A DNA stretch of 64,000 nucleotides from Typhlomys cinereus (lineage: Eukaryota; Chordata; Mammalia; Rodentia; Platacanthomyidae): contig JALPQD010000294.1 in assembly GCA_023101885.1 (NCBI GenBank), positions 1,663,501 to 1,727,500 on the forward strand. Reading direction: 5' to 3'. The position numbers and the translations under genes are program-made. Every line of letters begins with the position of its first letter. Within the stretch, counting starts at the first letter, position 1. The notes beneath the pieces are model-generated. The model saw only the letters and a list, made by a program, of their open reading frames with translations. It ran no database searches and was not told where the DNA came from. Of the stretch, positions 63,959 through 64,000 are shown piece after piece.

Positions 63959-64000
63959 TTTCCTAAATTCTTAGTAGCTCTTAAGGAAAATGAGATTAAA

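Overview
This is a piece of a rodent nuclear genome. It carries the middle of one protein-coding gene on the + strand, BMPER (BMP-binding endothelial regulator, the vertebrate crossveinless-2 homologue). Four internal exons are visible at 213-312, 24975-25057, 30356-30446 and 34707-34789. All have consensus splice sites and open reading frames, and they join without a frame break. Together they encode the second half of the first von Willebrand factor type C (VWC) domain, all of the second and the first half of the third. The promoter, signal-peptide exons, later VWC exons, VWD domain and TIL domain lie outside the window.

The rest is intron: the end of one (1-212), three complete introns of about 24.7, 5.3 and 4.3 kb, and the first 29.2 kb of another. 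They hold typical rodent repeats. These include B1-, B3- and B4-like SINEs, a B2-like tRNA-derived SINE family with (GT)n segments and AATAAA-bearing tails, L1 3'UTR and ORF2 fossils, and LTR elements of the MaLR type. One MaLR-type element has an LTR, an internal region and a partial second LTR; there is a solo LTR of the same family and one unrelated LTR with TATA and polyadenylation signals. Older mammalian repeats (MIR, L2, hAT-type fossils) and long microsatellites are also present. The B2-like SINE does not match the mouse or rat B2 consensus as I remember it, so a rodent outside Mus/Rattus is likely, perhaps a jerboa relative; that is only a guess.

The least expected item is on the minus strand at 43486-43671. 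It is an isolated, uninterrupted 62-codon exon that resembles the first coding exon of the SPATA31 (spermatogenesis-associated 31) family, with a transmembrane segment and a perfect splice donor, lying inside the last BMPER intron. I see no further exons of it here, so it is probably a gene fragment. Other points of note are a 110-bp CTTT array that creates a cryptic 3' splice site just upstream of the 34707 exon, a CA/GA repeat just after the donor of the 24975 exon, and a compact CpG-rich segment of unknown origin inside an old L1. I saw no tRNA, snRNA or CRISPR, and nothing that looks like an undescribed multi-gene system.
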